40,279 nt of DNA from contig JAITGZ010000041.1 of assembly GCA_031280335.1 (NCBI GenBank), positions 1 through 40,279 of the forward strand, written 5' to 3'. The notes beneath the pieces were generated by a model. That model saw only the letters and a program-made list of their open reading frames with translations, did no database searches and had not been told where the DNA came from. The DNA comes from Deltaproteobacteria bacterium (lineage in GTDB: Bacteria > Desulfobacterota > Desulfovibrionia > Desulfovibrionales > Desulfovibrionaceae). A program made the translations under genes and the position numbers. Positions 8,290 through 16,391 of the stretch are shown piece by piece; position 1 is the stretch's first letter; every line of letters starts with the position of its first letter.

Positions 8290-9306
8290 ATGTATATAGT
8301 TACAGGCGGATCCGGCATGATCGGCAGCGCTTTGATCCACGAGCTGAACGAACGGGGCATCAGCGATATTTTGGTGGTGGATCGTATGGGGTCTTCCGAA
8401 AAATGGAAGAACTTGGTCAAACGCAGCTATCTGGCCTACATGCACTGTGATTTGTTCCTGGAACACATCCGCAGGGACAGCCTGGAAGAAGCTCTGGAGC
8501 GGGAATATGTGCGGGGCTTCCCCTTGGGACGGATTCAGGGGCTGGTACATTTAGGGGCCTGTTCTTCCACCACTGAGAAAGACGCGGATTTTCTTTTGCG
8601 AAACAATCTTGAATACAGCAAAACCCTGTGCATTTACGCCCAAGCCAGGAACATCCGCTATATCCAGGCCAGCAGCGCCGCCACCTATGGGGACGGCAGC
8701 CGGGGTTTCGCGGATGACCCGGACAGCCTGGAAACATTGCGCCCGCTGAATATGTATGGATATTCAAAACATCTTTTCGATTTGTGGGCCAGGCGCACCG
8801 GGCGGCTGGCCGCCCTGGCCAGCGTGAAATTTTTTAATGTATATGGACCCAATGAATACCACAAAGGCGATATGCGCAGTATGGCGCACAAGGCCATGGA
8901 GCAGATTCGCACGGAAGGGCGGCTGCGTCTTTTTCGTTCTCACCGTCCGGAATATCCTGATGGAGGGCAGCTGCGCGATTTTATATATGTTAAAGATTGC
9001 GCGGCCATGCTGGCCGATCTTTTGCAGCGCCCGGCGTGCAACGGTCTGTTTAATCTGGGCACGGGACAGGCGCGCAGTTGGAATGATCTGGCTGCGGCAA
9101 TCTTTGCCGGTCTGGATCAGGAAGCGTGCATTGAGTATGTGGATATGCCCGAAAATCTGCGCGGCAAATACCAATACTTCACCCAGGCCGAAACAGGCCG
9201 GCTGAAGGCGGCCCTTGGCCCAAACACCCCCGCGCCGCGCAGCATGGAAGAAGGCGTGACTGATTATGTGCGTAATTACCTCATGGCGGAAGATGCCTAT
9301 TTATAA
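8290..9306 (+). CDS. hldD: ADP-L-glycero-D-manno-heptose 6-epimerase
   Basis: A 338-residue short-chain (extended SDR) epimerase that converts ADP-D-glycero- to ADP-L-glycero-D-manno-heptose for the LPS inner core. It has the NADP-binding VTGGSGMIGSAL at the N-terminus, HLGACSSTTE near residue 92, the catalytic MYGYSKHLFD (Tyr and Lys near 155-159), FFNVYGPNEYHKG near 181 and RDFIYVKD near 229, each characteristic of HldD rather than of UDP-sugar epimerases. An AAGGGG sequence lies a few bases upstream of the ATG. It follows waaA by 20 bases in the same operon. Confidence 0.92.
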   Translation: MYIVTGGSGMIGSALIHELNERGISDILVVDRMGSSEKWKNLVKRSYLAYMHCDLFLEHIRRDSLEEALEREYVRGFPLGRIQGLVHLGACSSTTEKDADFLLRNNLEYSKTLCIYAQARNIRYIQASSAATYGDGSRGFADDPDSLETLRPLNMYGYSKHLFDLWARRTGRLAALASVKFFNVYGPNEYHKGDMRSMAHKAMEQIRTEGRLRLFRSHRPEYPDGGQLRDFIYVKDCAAMLADLLQRPACNGLFNLGTGQARSWNDLAAAIFAGLDQEACIEYVDMPENLRGKYQYFTQAETGRLKAALGPNTPAPRSMEEGVTDYVRNYLMAEDAYL

Positions 9307-9367
9307 TGATTTTCAACCGTGTTTTTCCGCCGCCTCACGGTGTAAAAAATGAAAAGAAGAGATAAGG

Positions 9368-9484
9368 GCAATTTTATTTTGAAATTGCCTTAAAAATATT
9401 GAGGGGGTTGGAGGGAAATCATTTCCCCCAAATGGGGTTTGGGACGATAGCCCCAATAAAAGATATGCAGGCTCAAAGTTGAAA
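9368..9484 (+). repeat. Intergenic three-hairpin repeat, copy 1
   Basis: About 115 bp nearly identical to 37513-37627. In order it has a hairpin with GGCAATTT/AAATTGCC arms, a hairpin around AAATcATTT with flanking G/C runs, and a hairpin around GGGacgatagCCC, then AAAAGATATG and CTCAAAGTTGAA. Partial copies in the opposite orientation lie at 27016-27065 and 36447-36494. It sits between hldD and asnS. Confidence 0.75.
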
Positions 9485-9515
9485 TATTCTGATAAATTGC
9501 GCAGGCGGTGATATT

Positions 9516-10904
9516 ATGAAGGATATGCGGGTGGTGGAAGCGCTGGCAACGCCGAATGCGGCGGCGGATATACGCGTGCGCGGCTGGGTGCGCACGCGGC
9601 GCGATGCCAAAGATATTGCTTTTGTGGAGCTGAACGACGGTTCCTGCCTGGCTAATCTGCAAATTCTGGCGGAAGAAGGCTCCCCGGTTTTCGCGGCCCT
9701 GGCGGGGGCGCAGACTGGTTATGCGCTGGAAGCAGTGGGAGATTTGGTGGAGTCCCCCGGTCAGGGGCAACGCTGGGAACTCAAGGCCAGGGAAATACAT
9801 ATTTTGGGCGCTGCGGATCAAAGTCTTTATCCCTTGCAGAAAAAGCGGCACTCGGACGAATTTTTGCGTGGTATAGCCCATTTGCGCCCGCGTACCAACA
9901 AATATGGGGCGGCCTTCAGGGTGCGATCCGAAGCGGCCTTTGCCATACACAGCTTTTTTCGCACGCGGGGCTTTTATTATGTGCATACGCCCATTCTCAC
10001 CGGCGCGGACTGTGAGGGGGCAGGCGAGATGTTCAGAGTGACCACCCTGCCGATATGGAATGAGACAACGCGGTCAAATGAGGAAGACCCCCTGGCTGGC
10101 GATTTTTTTGGCCGGGAGTGCAATTTGACGGTTTCCGGACAGTTGGAGGCTGAAGCCCTGGCCATGGGCCTGGGCAGGGTCTATACCTTTGGCCCGACTT
10201 TTCGGGCGGAAAATTCCAACACTCCCAGACATGCCGCTGAGTTTTGGATGATCGAACCGGAGGCGTCCTTTTTTGATCTCACTGACAATATGGCCCTGGC
10301 GGAAGATCTTGTACGCCATGTCTCCAGGCATGCCCTGGAACATTGCGCGGCGGATTTGGATTTATTCAACCGCTTTGTGGATAACGGCCTTATGGATCGC
10401 TTAAGGTCTTTGGCCGAAGGCACTTACCAGCGGGTGAGCTATGGCGATGCCATTGAAATTTTGGCCAAATCCGGACGCAAATTTGAATTTACGGCGGTTT
10501 TCGGTCAAGATCTGCAGACAGAGCATGAGCGCTTTCTGGCCGAAGAGTATTTTTGCGGACCGGTTACGGTGTTCAACTATCCTAAGGAAATAAAGGCCTT
10601 TTACATGCGGGCCAATGACGATGGCCGCACGGTGGCGGCCATGGATCTGCTGGCCCCGAAGATCGGCGAGCTGATTGGCGGCAGCCAGCGTGAAGAGCGC
10701 CTTGGCCGGCTGGAGCAGCGCCTGGCAGAATTGGGGCGGGATATTAAAGATTATTGGTGGTACCTGGATCTGCGCCGTTTCGGCTCAGTGCCGCACTCCG
10801 GCTTTGGTCTGGGTTTTGAACGGCTGATCATGTTGCTCACTGGCATAGGCAATATCAGGGATGTGCTGCCTTTTCCCCGCACGCCCAAAAATTTGGAATT
10901 TTAG
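9516..10904 (+). CDS. asnS: Asparaginyl-tRNA synthetase
   Basis: A 462-residue class IIb aminoacyl-tRNA synthetase. An N-terminal OB-fold anticodon-binding domain (RVRGWVRTRRDAK near residues 22-34) is followed by the catalytic domain beginning at YPLQKKRHSDEFLR and IAHLRPRTN (motif 1 region). TFRAENSNTPRHAAEFWMIE near 230 is motif 2, and GFGLGFERLIMLLTG near the C-terminus is motif 3. The RHAAEFWMIE string and the length favour AsnS over AspRS. The ATG at 9516 is used; the upstream sequence has a weak ribosome binding site. It is separated from hldD by 209 bases of repeat DNA, so it may have its own promoter. The stop codon lies within the stem of the hairpin that follows. Confidence 0.93.
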   Translation: MKDMRVVEALATPNAAADIRVRGWVRTRRDAKDIAFVELNDGSCLANLQILAEEGSPVFAALAGAQTGYALEAVGDLVESPGQGQRWELKAREIHILGAADQSLYPLQKKRHSDEFLRGIAHLRPRTNKYGAAFRVRSEAAFAIHSFFRTRGFYYVHTPILTGADCEGAGEMFRVTTLPIWNETTRSNEEDPLAGDFFGRECNLTVSGQLEAEALAMGLGRVYTFGPTFRAENSNTPRHAAEFWMIEPEASFFDLTDNMALAEDLVRHVSRHALEHCAADLDLFNRFVDNGLMDRLRSLAEGTYQRVSYGDAIEILAKSGRKFEFTAVFGQDLQTEHERFLAEEYFCGPVTVFNYPKEIKAFYMRANDDGRTVAAMDLLAPKIGELIGGSQREERLGRLEQRLAELGRDIKDYWWYLDLRRFGSVPHSGFGLGFERLIMLLTGIGNIRDVLPFPRTPKNLEF

Positions 10905-10930
10905 AGCAATTTCAAAGCGAAATTGCTCTA
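10902..10930. terminator. Perfect 12-bp hairpin after asnS
   Basis: TAGAGCAATTTC (10902-10913) and its exact complement at 10919-10930 enclose a 5-base loop. The left arm includes the asnS stop codon. It lies between convergent asnS and the nitroreductase gene and could end transcription from both sides, although no strong T-run follows. A related palindrome with paired changes occurs at 33845-33871. Confidence 0.5.
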
Positions 10931-10959
10931 AACTATTTCTATATAAAAGTTAAATAGCT

Positions 10960-11523
10960 CTAATCTGTCAGATAGCTGACTGCACGTTTACGTGGTACGG
11001 GAGACGGTGCCGGGCCATCGGGCCAGCCTATGGCGGCGCAGCCATAGACGTGGTTTGTTTCGGGCACGCCCAGTTCCGTGAGCCGGGCGCGGAAGCCACT
11101 GTCGGCGCAGGCGCTGCCTAGTTGGTTGATCCAGCAGGAGCCCAGCCCCAGGGCGTGGGCGGCCAAAGCGATATTTCCCATGGCCAGGGCGCAGTCGGCT
11201 TCGGCTGTGGACAGCGCCGGGTCGGCCGAAACCAGAATGCAGACCGGGGCATGGTAATTCACTGTGTAGTTCGGGGAGCCCACGTACTGTTTATAGGGGT
11301 TATGGGACATGCGCGCCACAGCTTCCTTGAGGGCCAGAGTGAGACCGGCCAGACGTTCCTGACCGGTCAGCACGGCAAAGTGCCAGGGTTGCCTGCCCAT
11401 GCCGCTGGGGGCATGGAGTCCGGCTTCCACAATTTGTTCCAGGATATCCCTGGGCACAGACTTGGTCAGGAATTTGCGGATGCTGCGACGGGTGAGAATA
11501 TTTTCCAGTACGGCATTTTTCAT
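10960..11523 (-). CDS. Nitroreductase-family FMN oxidoreductase
   Basis: A 187-residue protein of the nitroreductase fold. It shows TRRSIRKFL near residues 11-19 (FMN phosphate-binding arginines), HAPSGMGRQPWHF near 37-49 (isoalloxazine contacts), ALAMGNIALAAHALGLGSCWI near 111-131 and the C-terminal GWPDG. These enzymes are FMN dimers that reduce nitro compounds, quinones or other acceptors with NAD(P)H; the substrate here is unknown. It has its own promoter (11547-11576) and AGGAG 7 bases before the ATG, so it is probably not part of the catabolic operon upstream on the same strand. Confidence 0.85.
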   Translation of the reverse strand: MKNAVLENILTRRSIRKFLTKSVPRDILEQIVEAGLHAPSGMGRQPWHFAVLTGQERLAGLTLALKEAVARMSHNPYKQYVGSPNYTVNYHAPVCILVSADPALSTAEADCALAMGNIALAAHALGLGSCWINQLGSACADSGFRARLTELGVPETNHVYGCAAIGWPDGPAPSPVPRKRAVSYLTD

Positions 11524-11546
11524 GTAATATCTCCTGCAAAGAAATG

Positions 11547-11576
11547 ATTATAATTTAAGGCATACGGTCTTTTCAA
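11547..11576 (-). promoter_or_regulatory. Sigma-70-type promoter of the nitroreductase gene
   Basis: On the minus strand TTGAAA (11576-11571) and TATAAT (11552-11547) are separated by 18 bases. The -10 hexamer lies 24 bases before the ATG, and AGGAG lies in between. Confidence 0.65.
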
Positions 11577-11635
11577 GCTATTTCGTCTGAGCTTGGCGGG
11601 CGGCTTTGACCTTGGAAATCAGGACGGCGGACAAG

Positions 11636-12928
11636 TTATTTCAGAGCGGCTTGCTCCGCGTCCGCCCCAATCATGATTTTCAGCACCTCCTCGTCTGTGG
11701 CGTGCATGCCTACGCTGGCCAGGCGGCCCACGCTGCGGATGGTCTCTTCCACATCCTGTTGCACAATGCCTTCGCCAGGAGAAAAGGAGTGGCTGCTCAT
11801 GGCCAGATCGTGGGCCATAATGGCGGCATCCAAGGCCGAGGCGATTTTTGCCGCGCAGGAGGGTTTTGCTCCGTCGCAGACAATGCCGGAGACATTGGCC
11901 AAGGTGTTGGTTATGGTATCCGTGATTTGTTTGAAATTGCCGCCGCTCAGCCAGGTAATTGCCGCCCCGCTGCCACAGGCCGCGCTTACCGCGCCGCAGT
12001 AAGCCGAAAGTTTGCCGATGCCGGATTTTTGATGGATGGCGATGAGGTTGCTGACCAGGAGGGCGCGGTATAACTTTTCTTGAGACAGGTTGAACTCCCT
12101 GGCATATTCAATAATAGGCAGAGAAACGGCCATGCCCTGGTTGCCGCTGCCCGAGTTGATGACAACCGGCAGCTCGCACCCGCTCATACGGGCATCGGAA
12201 CCGGCGGCGGCCCTGGCCTTGGCCCGGTTGCGCACGTCATCGCCTCGGCTGACCAGAAGCGTCCGCCCCACTCCGGCACCGTAGTTTCCGTGCAGTCCCT
12301 CCTCGGAAATATTCAGATTGCAGACGATTTGGCGATCCAGCACGTCGCGCGTCCAGGCGAGATCGCTGGTTTCGGCGAATTCCAGTATGCCGGCGACAGA
12401 CATGAAATCACGGCGGTGATCTTCCCGTTTGGCCGGTATATACGGGCCTCCGGCCAGAATGACGCCATCTTTTTCCTGGCGCACCACATTGGTATGGCTT
12501 TCGGCAATCTCTACCACCGCCTCATGCTCTTCCGCCCTGGCGGTCATGATAATGTGCAGGTTTTCCGACCCCGGCAGCAGTTCCACCCGGCAGAACCCTG
12601 AGTCCGCAAGTTCTTTGGCCCGCTCCACATGTTCCGGCCGCACACCGGAAAGCACCTCCAGCTTCCTGTCCGGGTCGCCGCCAAGAGCGCCCAGAATGGC
12701 CGCAATTTCCATGCCCTTCTGTCCGCCTGAGTTTGGCACAACCACGCCTTTGACGTTTTTAACAATATTGCCGCTGCAGGCCGCGTACAGGTTTTGAGGC
12801 TCACATCCCAGCAGACGGGTGGCCAGGGCACCGGCCAAGGCAACGGCGATGGGCTCCGTGCAGCCCAGGGCAGGCACCAGTTCTTCGTGCAGGATGTTGA
12901 CATATTGCCGGCAAAGGACAGCGTCCAT
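11636..12928 (-). CDS. CyuA-type L-cysteine desulfidase / L-serine dehydratase-like protein
   Basis: A 430-residue protein of the CyuA (formerly YhaM/UPF0597) family related to the iron-sulfur serine dehydratase alpha chain. Diagnostic motifs are VPALGCTEPIAVALAG (Cys23), NSGGQKGMEIAA, SGCELPVVINSGSGNQG near residue 255, AYCGAVSAACGSG near 315, and GIVCDGAKPSCAAKI near 352. The conserved cysteines are those thought to hold a 4Fe-4S cluster. Known members split L-cysteine to pyruvate, ammonia and sulfide by beta-elimination. As the last gene of the catabolic cluster, starting 5 bases after the NrfD stop, it could release ammonia (or sulfide) from an amino-acid-like intermediate. The true substrate in this setting is unknown. 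Confidence 0.82.
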   Translation of the reverse strand: MDAVLCRQYVNILHEELVPALGCTEPIAVALAGALATRLLGCEPQNLYAACSGNIVKNVKGVVVPNSGGQKGMEIAAILGALGGDPDRKLEVLSGVRPEHVERAKELADSGFCRVELLPGSENLHIIMTARAEEHEAVVEIAESHTNVVRQEKDGVILAGGPYIPAKREDHRRDFMSVAGILEFAETSDLAWTRDVLDRQIVCNLNISEEGLHGNYGAGVGRTLLVSRGDDVRNRAKARAAAGSDARMSGCELPVVINSGSGNQGMAVSLPIIEYAREFNLSQEKLYRALLVSNLIAIHQKSGIGKLSAYCGAVSAACGSGAAITWLSGGNFKQITDTITNTLANVSGIVCDGAKPSCAAKIASALDAAIMAHDLAMSSHSFSPGEGIVQQDVEETIRSVGRLASVGMHATDEEVLKIMIGADAEQAALK

Positions 12929-12932
12929 ACGT

Positions 12933-13982
12933 TTACCCGCTTATGCGCCAAGCGATTTGGGCAGTGGCGATCGCAAGCCCGATGCCCCCTATGCAAACGC
13001 GTGTTTCCATATGCGAGGGGGTGTATGATATCCTCGCTTGCCATTGGGCATAGGGCGCGGGCAGGCGGTTCTCCCGCTGGAGTTCCAGCATCATCCGTCT
13101 CTTTTCCCAGACCAGCAAGGCAATGGCCCCCAGGGCGGCGGGCCGGATCATAAAAACGGCCGGAGTATAAAGGCTCAGGAGTGCCGCGCCCGCCACGGCG
13201 AGGTCCGCGCAAAGCGCCCAGGAAAGGCGGGAGAGCGGCGGGGAGTCTTCAGGGTGTTTCAAGGCGAGCCTGGAGGCGCAATGCGTTAGTGCGGCCAGCA
13301 AGGAGAGGCCGAGAAAAAGCTTGGGAGCCGCGCTGGATATGGCGAGGCAACTGAGCAGGCCGGCCCCGCCGCAGGCGGCGCGGATCAACACTTCCAGAGC
13401 CAGGAACGGCTTGCCTTCGCCATTGCCGGCCAGGAGCAGCGCATGTGTCAGCAAAAAAGCGCCGGATGCGATTATGGAGCATATGGCCCAGGGCAGTCCC
13501 GGCGTCAGATTGCGGGCGCTGTAAACTACGCCCGCCATGACCAGTATGGCGTTCAGACAGAAGAGGTAAAAATCCCAGGTCATGGGAGACCCGGGATTTT
13601 TACCAAGAATCAGGAGAGGGCTGCGGAGGGGTTTGCCCAGATCCGCCGCAAGCAGGAGGCCGCCTCCCACAAGGCAGCCCATCGCCAGGGCGGGTGCCGC
13701 AGCAGGCATCACATTGGTGGCAAGGCGGCTTAAGCCCGCCAGAAGCAGCAGACCGCCTGCCAATGACCCCAAGGTAAAGAACCCCTGAATATACAGGCCC
13801 CAGGGGACGCGATCCGACAGGGCCGTGGCATTCAATCCGGCTGCCATCTGCCGCCGCAGCGCATGGGCACCGGCCAGCGCGGCCAGAAGGGCAAGGCACA
13901 GCGATATCCAGAAAAACATAAGGCCTCCGTACGGTCGGGAAAAAAAGTAAATCAGTATTTCCTCAACGTTTGGACCAGTCAA
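12933..13982 (-). CDS. NrfD/PsrC-type membrane subunit of a molybdenum complex
   Basis: A 349-residue polytopic protein with about eight to ten hydrophobic helices and the family motif DLGKPLRSPLLIL near residues 114-126, followed by SPMTWDFYLF. NrfD proteins carry electrons between an iron-sulfur subunit and menaquinone. The likely partners are the ferredoxin subunit (14234-14860) and the Mo subunit (17489-20116) of the same operon. The TTG start at 13982 overlaps the tautomerase gene by 20 bases; an ATG at 13919 would remove 21 residues and start inside the first helix, so the longer form is preferred. The insertion of a tautomerase gene between the two electron-transfer subunit genes is unusual. 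Confidence 0.85.
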   Translation of the reverse strand: MTGPNVEEILIYFFSRPYGGLMFFWISLCLALLAALAGAHALRRQMAAGLNATALSDRVPWGLYIQGFFTLGSLAGGLLLLAGLSRLATNVMPAAAPALAMGCLVGGGLLLAADLGKPLRSPLLILGKNPGSPMTWDFYLFCLNAILVMAGVVYSARNLTPGLPWAICSIIASGAFLLTHALLLAGNGEGKPFLALEVLIRAACGGAGLLSCLAISSAAPKLFLGLSLLAALTHCASRLALKHPEDSPPLSRLSWALCADLAVAGAALLSLYTPAVFMIRPAALGAIALLVWEKRRMMLELQRENRLPAPYAQWQARISYTPSHMETRVCIGGIGLAIATAQIAWRISG

Positions 13983-14163
13983 TGTCGCTCGCCAGTTCTC
14001 CGCCAGTGGACCAGTTTTCCGTTTCGTAGTCCGTGAACAGGACGGTAATATTGGGGCGGCGTTTTTTAGCGATGCGCTCCACGCTGTCGGTAATTTCTTT
14101 GGCCAACTGGGCCTTTTGCTCGTGTGTGCATCCTTTCCAGAGTTCTACTTTGATGATGGGCAT
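13963..14163 (-). CDS. 4-oxalocrotonate tautomerase-like protein
   Basis: A 66-residue protein of the smallest tautomerase-superfamily class. After Met removal the catalytic Pro1 is present (PIIKVELW), and the C-terminal STGGELA matches the usual GIGGELA hairpin. By my alignment the substrate-binding arginines of 4-oxalocrotonate tautomerase are not conserved: Arg11 is Cys and Arg39 is Thr, while Phe50 is Trp. Pro1 chemistry (keto-enol shift, decarboxylation or hydration) is therefore likely, but on a different substrate. Its stop overlaps the start of nrfD. The presence of a tautomerase argues that an unsaturated or enol/keto acid intermediate arises in the pathway. Confidence 0.82.
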   Translation of the reverse strand: MPIIKVELWKGCTHEQKAQLAKEITDSVERIAKKRRPNITVLFTDYETENWSTGGELASDIDWSKR

Positions 14164-14233
14164 AAGGTATTGTCCTTTGTCTTTTGTAATGTTTCAATGG
14201 TGAGATTGGGCAGTCAATTTACTTTAAAATGCT

Positions 14234-14860
14234 CTAATATTGCGGTGTTGCTCCGGGCAGGCATCTGTACCATACCGCAGGTTCTGTGCCCAGTTCCGGC
14301 CGCAGCCTGGAAGCATCGTGCCTGCCCAGCAGTCGCGAGATTTTAGAATCTTGATCCTCCATGTCGCCAAAGACGCGCGCGGCTGTGGGGCAAGCCTCCA
14401 CGCAGCCGGGCTCCCTCCCCTGGGCGCGGCGGGCGCGGCAGAAATCGCACTTCGCCACCGTGCCGGGTTCGAATTTTTTGCGGGCAAGGATTTCGTAGGG
14501 CGTGGGTTCCTCGTCCGGCCAATAGTTTCTGAAGGTCCAGAGAAAACGGCGAGCCTCATAAGGGCAGGCTTGCATACAGGCCCGGCAGCCAATGCAGGTG
14601 CCGGCATCGATCATCACCGCGCCGTCGGCCTCACGGCGGGTCGCCCCGGTGGGACAGGCGCGCAGACAGGGGGCGACGGCGCAGTGCATACACAGCACGG
14701 GCAGGGTATGCAGTCTGGAGTGCGGATAGGGGCCGTTTTCGTATTTAAGTACCCGGCTGAACAGAACCCCGGCCGGGGCACCCTGAATCTGGCGGCAGAT
14801 CATGGCGCAGGCCCCGCAGCCGATGCACTTTTGCAGGTCAATGAGCATTCCGACGCGCAT
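14234..14860 (-). CDS. Four-cluster [4Fe-4S] ferredoxin subunit (DmsB/PhsB type)
   Basis: A 208-residue electron-transfer subunit with four cysteine groups: CIGCGACAMIC (12-22), CMHCAVAPCLRACP (57-70), CIGCRACMQACP (89-100), and a last group spread over CDFCR…CVEACP (138-157). This gives 16 cysteines for four [4Fe-4S] clusters, as in DmsB, PhsB and the beta subunits of other DMSO-reductase-family enzymes. There is no signal peptide, so it is cytoplasmic or attached to the inner face of NrfD. The start at 14860 lies 17 bases after the M20 gene. Confidence 0.9.
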   Translation of the reverse strand: MRVGMLIDLQKCIGCGACAMICRQIQGAPAGVLFSRVLKYENGPYPHSRLHTLPVLCMHCAVAPCLRACPTGATRREADGAVMIDAGTCIGCRACMQACPYEARRFLWTFRNYWPDEEPTPYEILARKKFEPGTVAKCDFCRARRAQGREPGCVEACPTAARVFGDMEDQDSKISRLLGRHDASRLRPELGTEPAVWYRCLPGATPQY

Positions 14861-14877
14861 GGCGTACCTTCAGCGCC

Positions 14878-16224
14878 TCAGCCGCGCACACCGGCCACTT
14901 CAAGGATGGCCAGGGCTGAGACTTGGCAGTGTTTGATGAGTTGCGCCACACTTACCCGTTCATCCGGCGTTACCGGTACGACCCCGGCACCGTAATTCAG
15001 GCCGGGAATGCCCGCTCCCGCGAAGGAAACCAGGTCCGAACCGGCATAACGGCACCAATCCACCACCCGGTCCAGGGTGGTACCGTTGCTTTCCACGTCC
15101 ACAATCAGTTCTTCGCCGAAGATTTCCCTGTGCGCGGCCTTTAAGGCACCCAAAAGCGGCAGGTCACGCGGCGGGGCCACGGGTTTGTCCAGTTTAAGCC
15201 CGCCGGGTTCCGCGCCGGAAGTCACCGTAGCCCGCAGGCTTGGGTCTTCCACCCGCAGGTTGTAAACGATGCGCTCCAGATCGCGTTTTACGCTCTGGCG
15301 ATCCATGCCGGCCGGGTAACGCACATCGATCATGATGGAGCATTCCTCCACCCCCAAGCAGGGACGCGAGCCTGTACCCGGTACCTTGGAGGTGATCCGG
15401 CCAAAGGTGATAATGGGGTCGCCCAGAAAATGCCCGCGCTCATAAACGAAATTTTTGCGTACATTTTTGACTTCATTGAGTATCTTCAACATTTTATCCA
15501 CCGCGTTGACCTGGCGGAAGCCATCGTACGATGGGTGCAAGGTATAGCGCGAACTGTTGTGTCCCAACTGGCCGTACGTGGTGATGGTGAAAACCCCCAT
15601 ACCCACATTGGTGGACCATACGGAGCAGTCCGTCTGTTCGCCGTCGAAGATCATGTCCGGTTTGGGGCCCAGGCCGAGCGTGTCCCAGTTGGCGGCCATA
15701 TAGCGGGAGCCAACCAGTCCGCCGTTTTCCTGGCACCATCCGGCAAAAAGCAGATCCCCATCCAGTTCCGCGCCTGATTCCACAATGGCCTTGAAGGCTT
15801 CCATGAAAGACGCCACAGATTGTTTCATGTTAACCGTGCCCACGCCGTAGATATAACCATCGGCCACATCGCCGGAAAAAGGGTCATGGGTCCATTTTTC
15901 CGGGCTCACCACCGGCTCGGTATCCAGGTGGCCGCCGATCATCAGGCGCGGTCCAGTGCCTTTGCCGGGCATAAAGGCCATTACCTGCGGATGGTCGCCC
16001 TCGGTCTGCCCCGGTATATCCTTGGGCAGATCAATCACCTTCACCTTAAGGCCGAGGGCGCGGAAGTAATCGGCCACATGGGCGGCTATTTCCACTTCCG
16101 CGCTGGGTGTCTCCACCACGGAATTCATCCGGATGAGCCGGGAACACAGGGAAGTGAGACGCTCGCCGTTGATCCGCGCCAGCACGGCATCGCGTATTTT
16201 TTTTGGGGTTTTCAGACTGTGCAT
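14878..16224 (-). CDS. M20-family (ArgE/DapE-fold) protein with altered active-site residues
   Basis: A 448-residue protein with the two-domain M20 layout: the first metal motif MIGGHLDTEP (His99, Asp101), the second region GVGTVNMKQS, the third CQENGG, DGEQT near 196, and the lid-domain His in GQLGHNSSR (222). By my alignment three usually invariant residues differ: the bridging Asp is Asn132, the catalytic Glu is Gln165 (followed by metal-type Glu166), and the C-terminal His ligand is Val418. The family hydrolyses N-acyl amino acids or peptides with two zinc ions; this member may have lost hydrolysis, use one metal, or act differently. The start at 16224 is set by GGAGGA 4-5 bases upstream. 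It lies between the alcohol dehydrogenase and ferredoxin genes of the operon. Confidence 0.8.
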   Translation of the reverse strand: MHSLKTPKKIRDAVLARINGERLTSLCSRLIRMNSVVETPSAEVEIAAHVADYFRALGLKVKVIDLPKDIPGQTEGDHPQVMAFMPGKGTGPRLMIGGHLDTEPVVSPEKWTHDPFSGDVADGYIYGVGTVNMKQSVASFMEAFKAIVESGAELDGDLLFAGWCQENGGLVGSRYMAANWDTLGLGPKPDMIFDGEQTDCSVWSTNVGMGVFTITTYGQLGHNSSRYTLHPSYDGFRQVNAVDKMLKILNEVKNVRKNFVYERGHFLGDPIITFGRITSKVPGTGSRPCLGVEECSIMIDVRYPAGMDRQSVKRDLERIVYNLRVEDPSLRATVTSGAEPGGLKLDKPVAPPRDLPLLGALKAAHREIFGEELIVDVESNGTTLDRVVDWCRYAGSDLVSFAGAGIPGLNYGAGVVPVTPDERVSVAQLIKHCQVSALAILEVAGVRG

Positions 16225-16291
16225 GTGTCCTCCATGGAAATATTTTTTTGGGAAACTCCCTGACAGTACGGCTTCCCGCGTTTCGCACATG

Positions 16292-16316
16292 TTTTCAGCC
16301 TCTTTGCGGCTGAAAA
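16292..16316. repeat. Hairpin between alcohol dehydrogenase and M20 genes
   Basis: TTTTCAGCC (16292-16300) pairs perfectly with GGCTGAAAA (16308-16316). A longer version of the same hairpin occurs at 27177-27205. The 3' arm ends in A rather than T, so it does not look like a classical terminator. The adjacent 16320-16350 sequence is a degenerate GGGGGAATtATTCCC stem like those of the three-hairpin repeats. Confidence 0.5.
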
Positions 16317-16391
16317 ACAACAGGGGGGCTGGGGGGAATTATTCCCTTCCCGGTGGTGTTAGGGCAGATACTTGAATTTAATCATCCTTTT

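Noticed and set aside
14455..14480. GGTTCGAATT resembling a tRNA T-loop
   Set aside because: It lies inside the ferredoxin-subunit coding sequence and no acceptor, D or anticodon arms can be folded around it.
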